Positions 63,786 to 64,000 of a DNA stretch of 64,000 bases are shown piece by piece. The notes under the pieces are model-generated. The model did not search any database. It was not told the DNA's origin and saw only the letters and a program-made list of their open reading frames with translations. Origin of the DNA: Leptospira noumeaensis (GTDB taxonomy: Bacteria > Spirochaetota > Leptospiria > Leptospirales > Leptospiraceae); the NCBI RefSeq assembly GCF_004770765.1, contig NZ_RQFK01000023.1:204125-268124 (forward strand), in the 5' to 3' direction. Positions within the stretch are counted from its first letter, which is position 1. Each line of letters begins with the position of its first letter. A program made the translations under genes and the position numbers.

Positions 63786-64000
63786 TAACAACTTCATCCA
63801 TCTTAACTTTCTTACGTTTTTCCCATCTCGAAATTGCGATTGGTATGATAAAGAAACTCTAATACTGATTCCATTTCACGGGCGCCTCGAATCTTTTTCT
63901 TCAATCCAAGTTCGCAAAGTAAAACGACCGGGCGTACTTCGGGGTGCGCCTTCGGCTCCCGTCCTCGGAGGCAAAAGCCTCCTCTGACCAAGCCCTCCGT
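63786..64000. other. intergenic right edge with GC-rich hairpins
   Basis: No coding frame is convincing here. The last 75 bases change abruptly to high GC and hold two hairpins: GGCGTA (63931-63936) with TGCGCC (63945-63950) around CTTCGGGG, and GGAGGC (63967-63972) with GCCTCC (63977-63982) around AAAA. It may be the start of a repeated element, but the sequence ends before this can be seen. Confidence 0.4.

Overview
The window looks like chromosome of a spirochaete of the genus Leptospira, most likely a saprophytic-clade species. Base composition is moderate to low GC (about 38-40% by eye). There are many methyl-accepting chemotaxis proteins, many small lipoproteins with the loose spirochaetal lipobox (Cys after Ala, Ser, Gly or Asn), and many short Leptospira-type genes that I cannot assign to a family. 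This genus call rests on gene content and style, not on a marker-gene comparison.

Layout. 1-15.5 kb: the tail of a chemotaxis receptor, a DUF4442 protein, an O-antigen polymerase/ligase-like membrane protein, an rpmG-dksA-like pair, a BASS transporter, a class V aminotransferase, alr with an alpha/beta hydrolase, a nitrilase-family amidase, argB, a GAF-SpoIIE phosphatase with a coiled-coil partner, and phosphofructokinase. 15.5-22 kb: a methionine-cycle block on the minus strand, in the order ArsR-methyltransferase fusion regulator (SahR-like), ahcY, 7Fe-type ferredoxin, metH. A perfect 28-bp palindrome sits just upstream of the regulator. 22-32 kb: one large and two tandem paralogous chemotaxis receptors, an outer-membrane-like protein, a drug/metabolite transporter and small secreted proteins. 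32.1-32.3 kb: an intergenic segment that can fold as a long rod-like RNA, best on the minus strand. 32-42 kb: M61 peptidase, CorA, a 606-residue protein of unknown function, two SDR enzymes, mtnB, and the divergent pair efp / EF-P lysine aminomutase. The matching EF-P lysyl-ligase (epmA) lies at 60-61 kb, so the whole EF-P beta-lysylation pathway is here.

42.4-46.7 kb is the most unusual part. Five AT-rich, same-orientation units sit between attC-like repeats with ends of the GCATAAC ... GTTATGC type. For four of the five, the first 17-18 bases of the unit are complementary to its own last bases, and those bases differ from unit to unit. That is the signature of mobile gene cassettes that excise as circles. 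The units carry an orphan membrane protein, a PIN toxin with a downstream partner, an Mrr-type restriction endonuclease, a pair of lipoproteins and a VapBC module. No integrase lies in the window, so this is an array of the CALIN type. The array ends in a decayed site that contains the stop codon of msrB.

46.7-64 kb: msrB, a hybrid histidine kinase whose start codon lies in the loop of a perfect palindrome, a DEAD-box helicase, a lipid-modification cluster (Cfa-like methyltransferase, DUF1295, SDR), an ankyrin lipoprotein, a run of four small lipoproteins, a ZIP zinc transporter, a lipoprotein gene with an apparent one-base frameshift, epmA, a STAS-like protein, an OmpR-type regulator, a membrane-stress-like trio (DUF883 / holin-like / small protein) and cutA. 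The right edge holds GC-rich hairpins of unknown nature. I saw no tRNA, rRNA, CRISPR array, insertion sequence or prophage.
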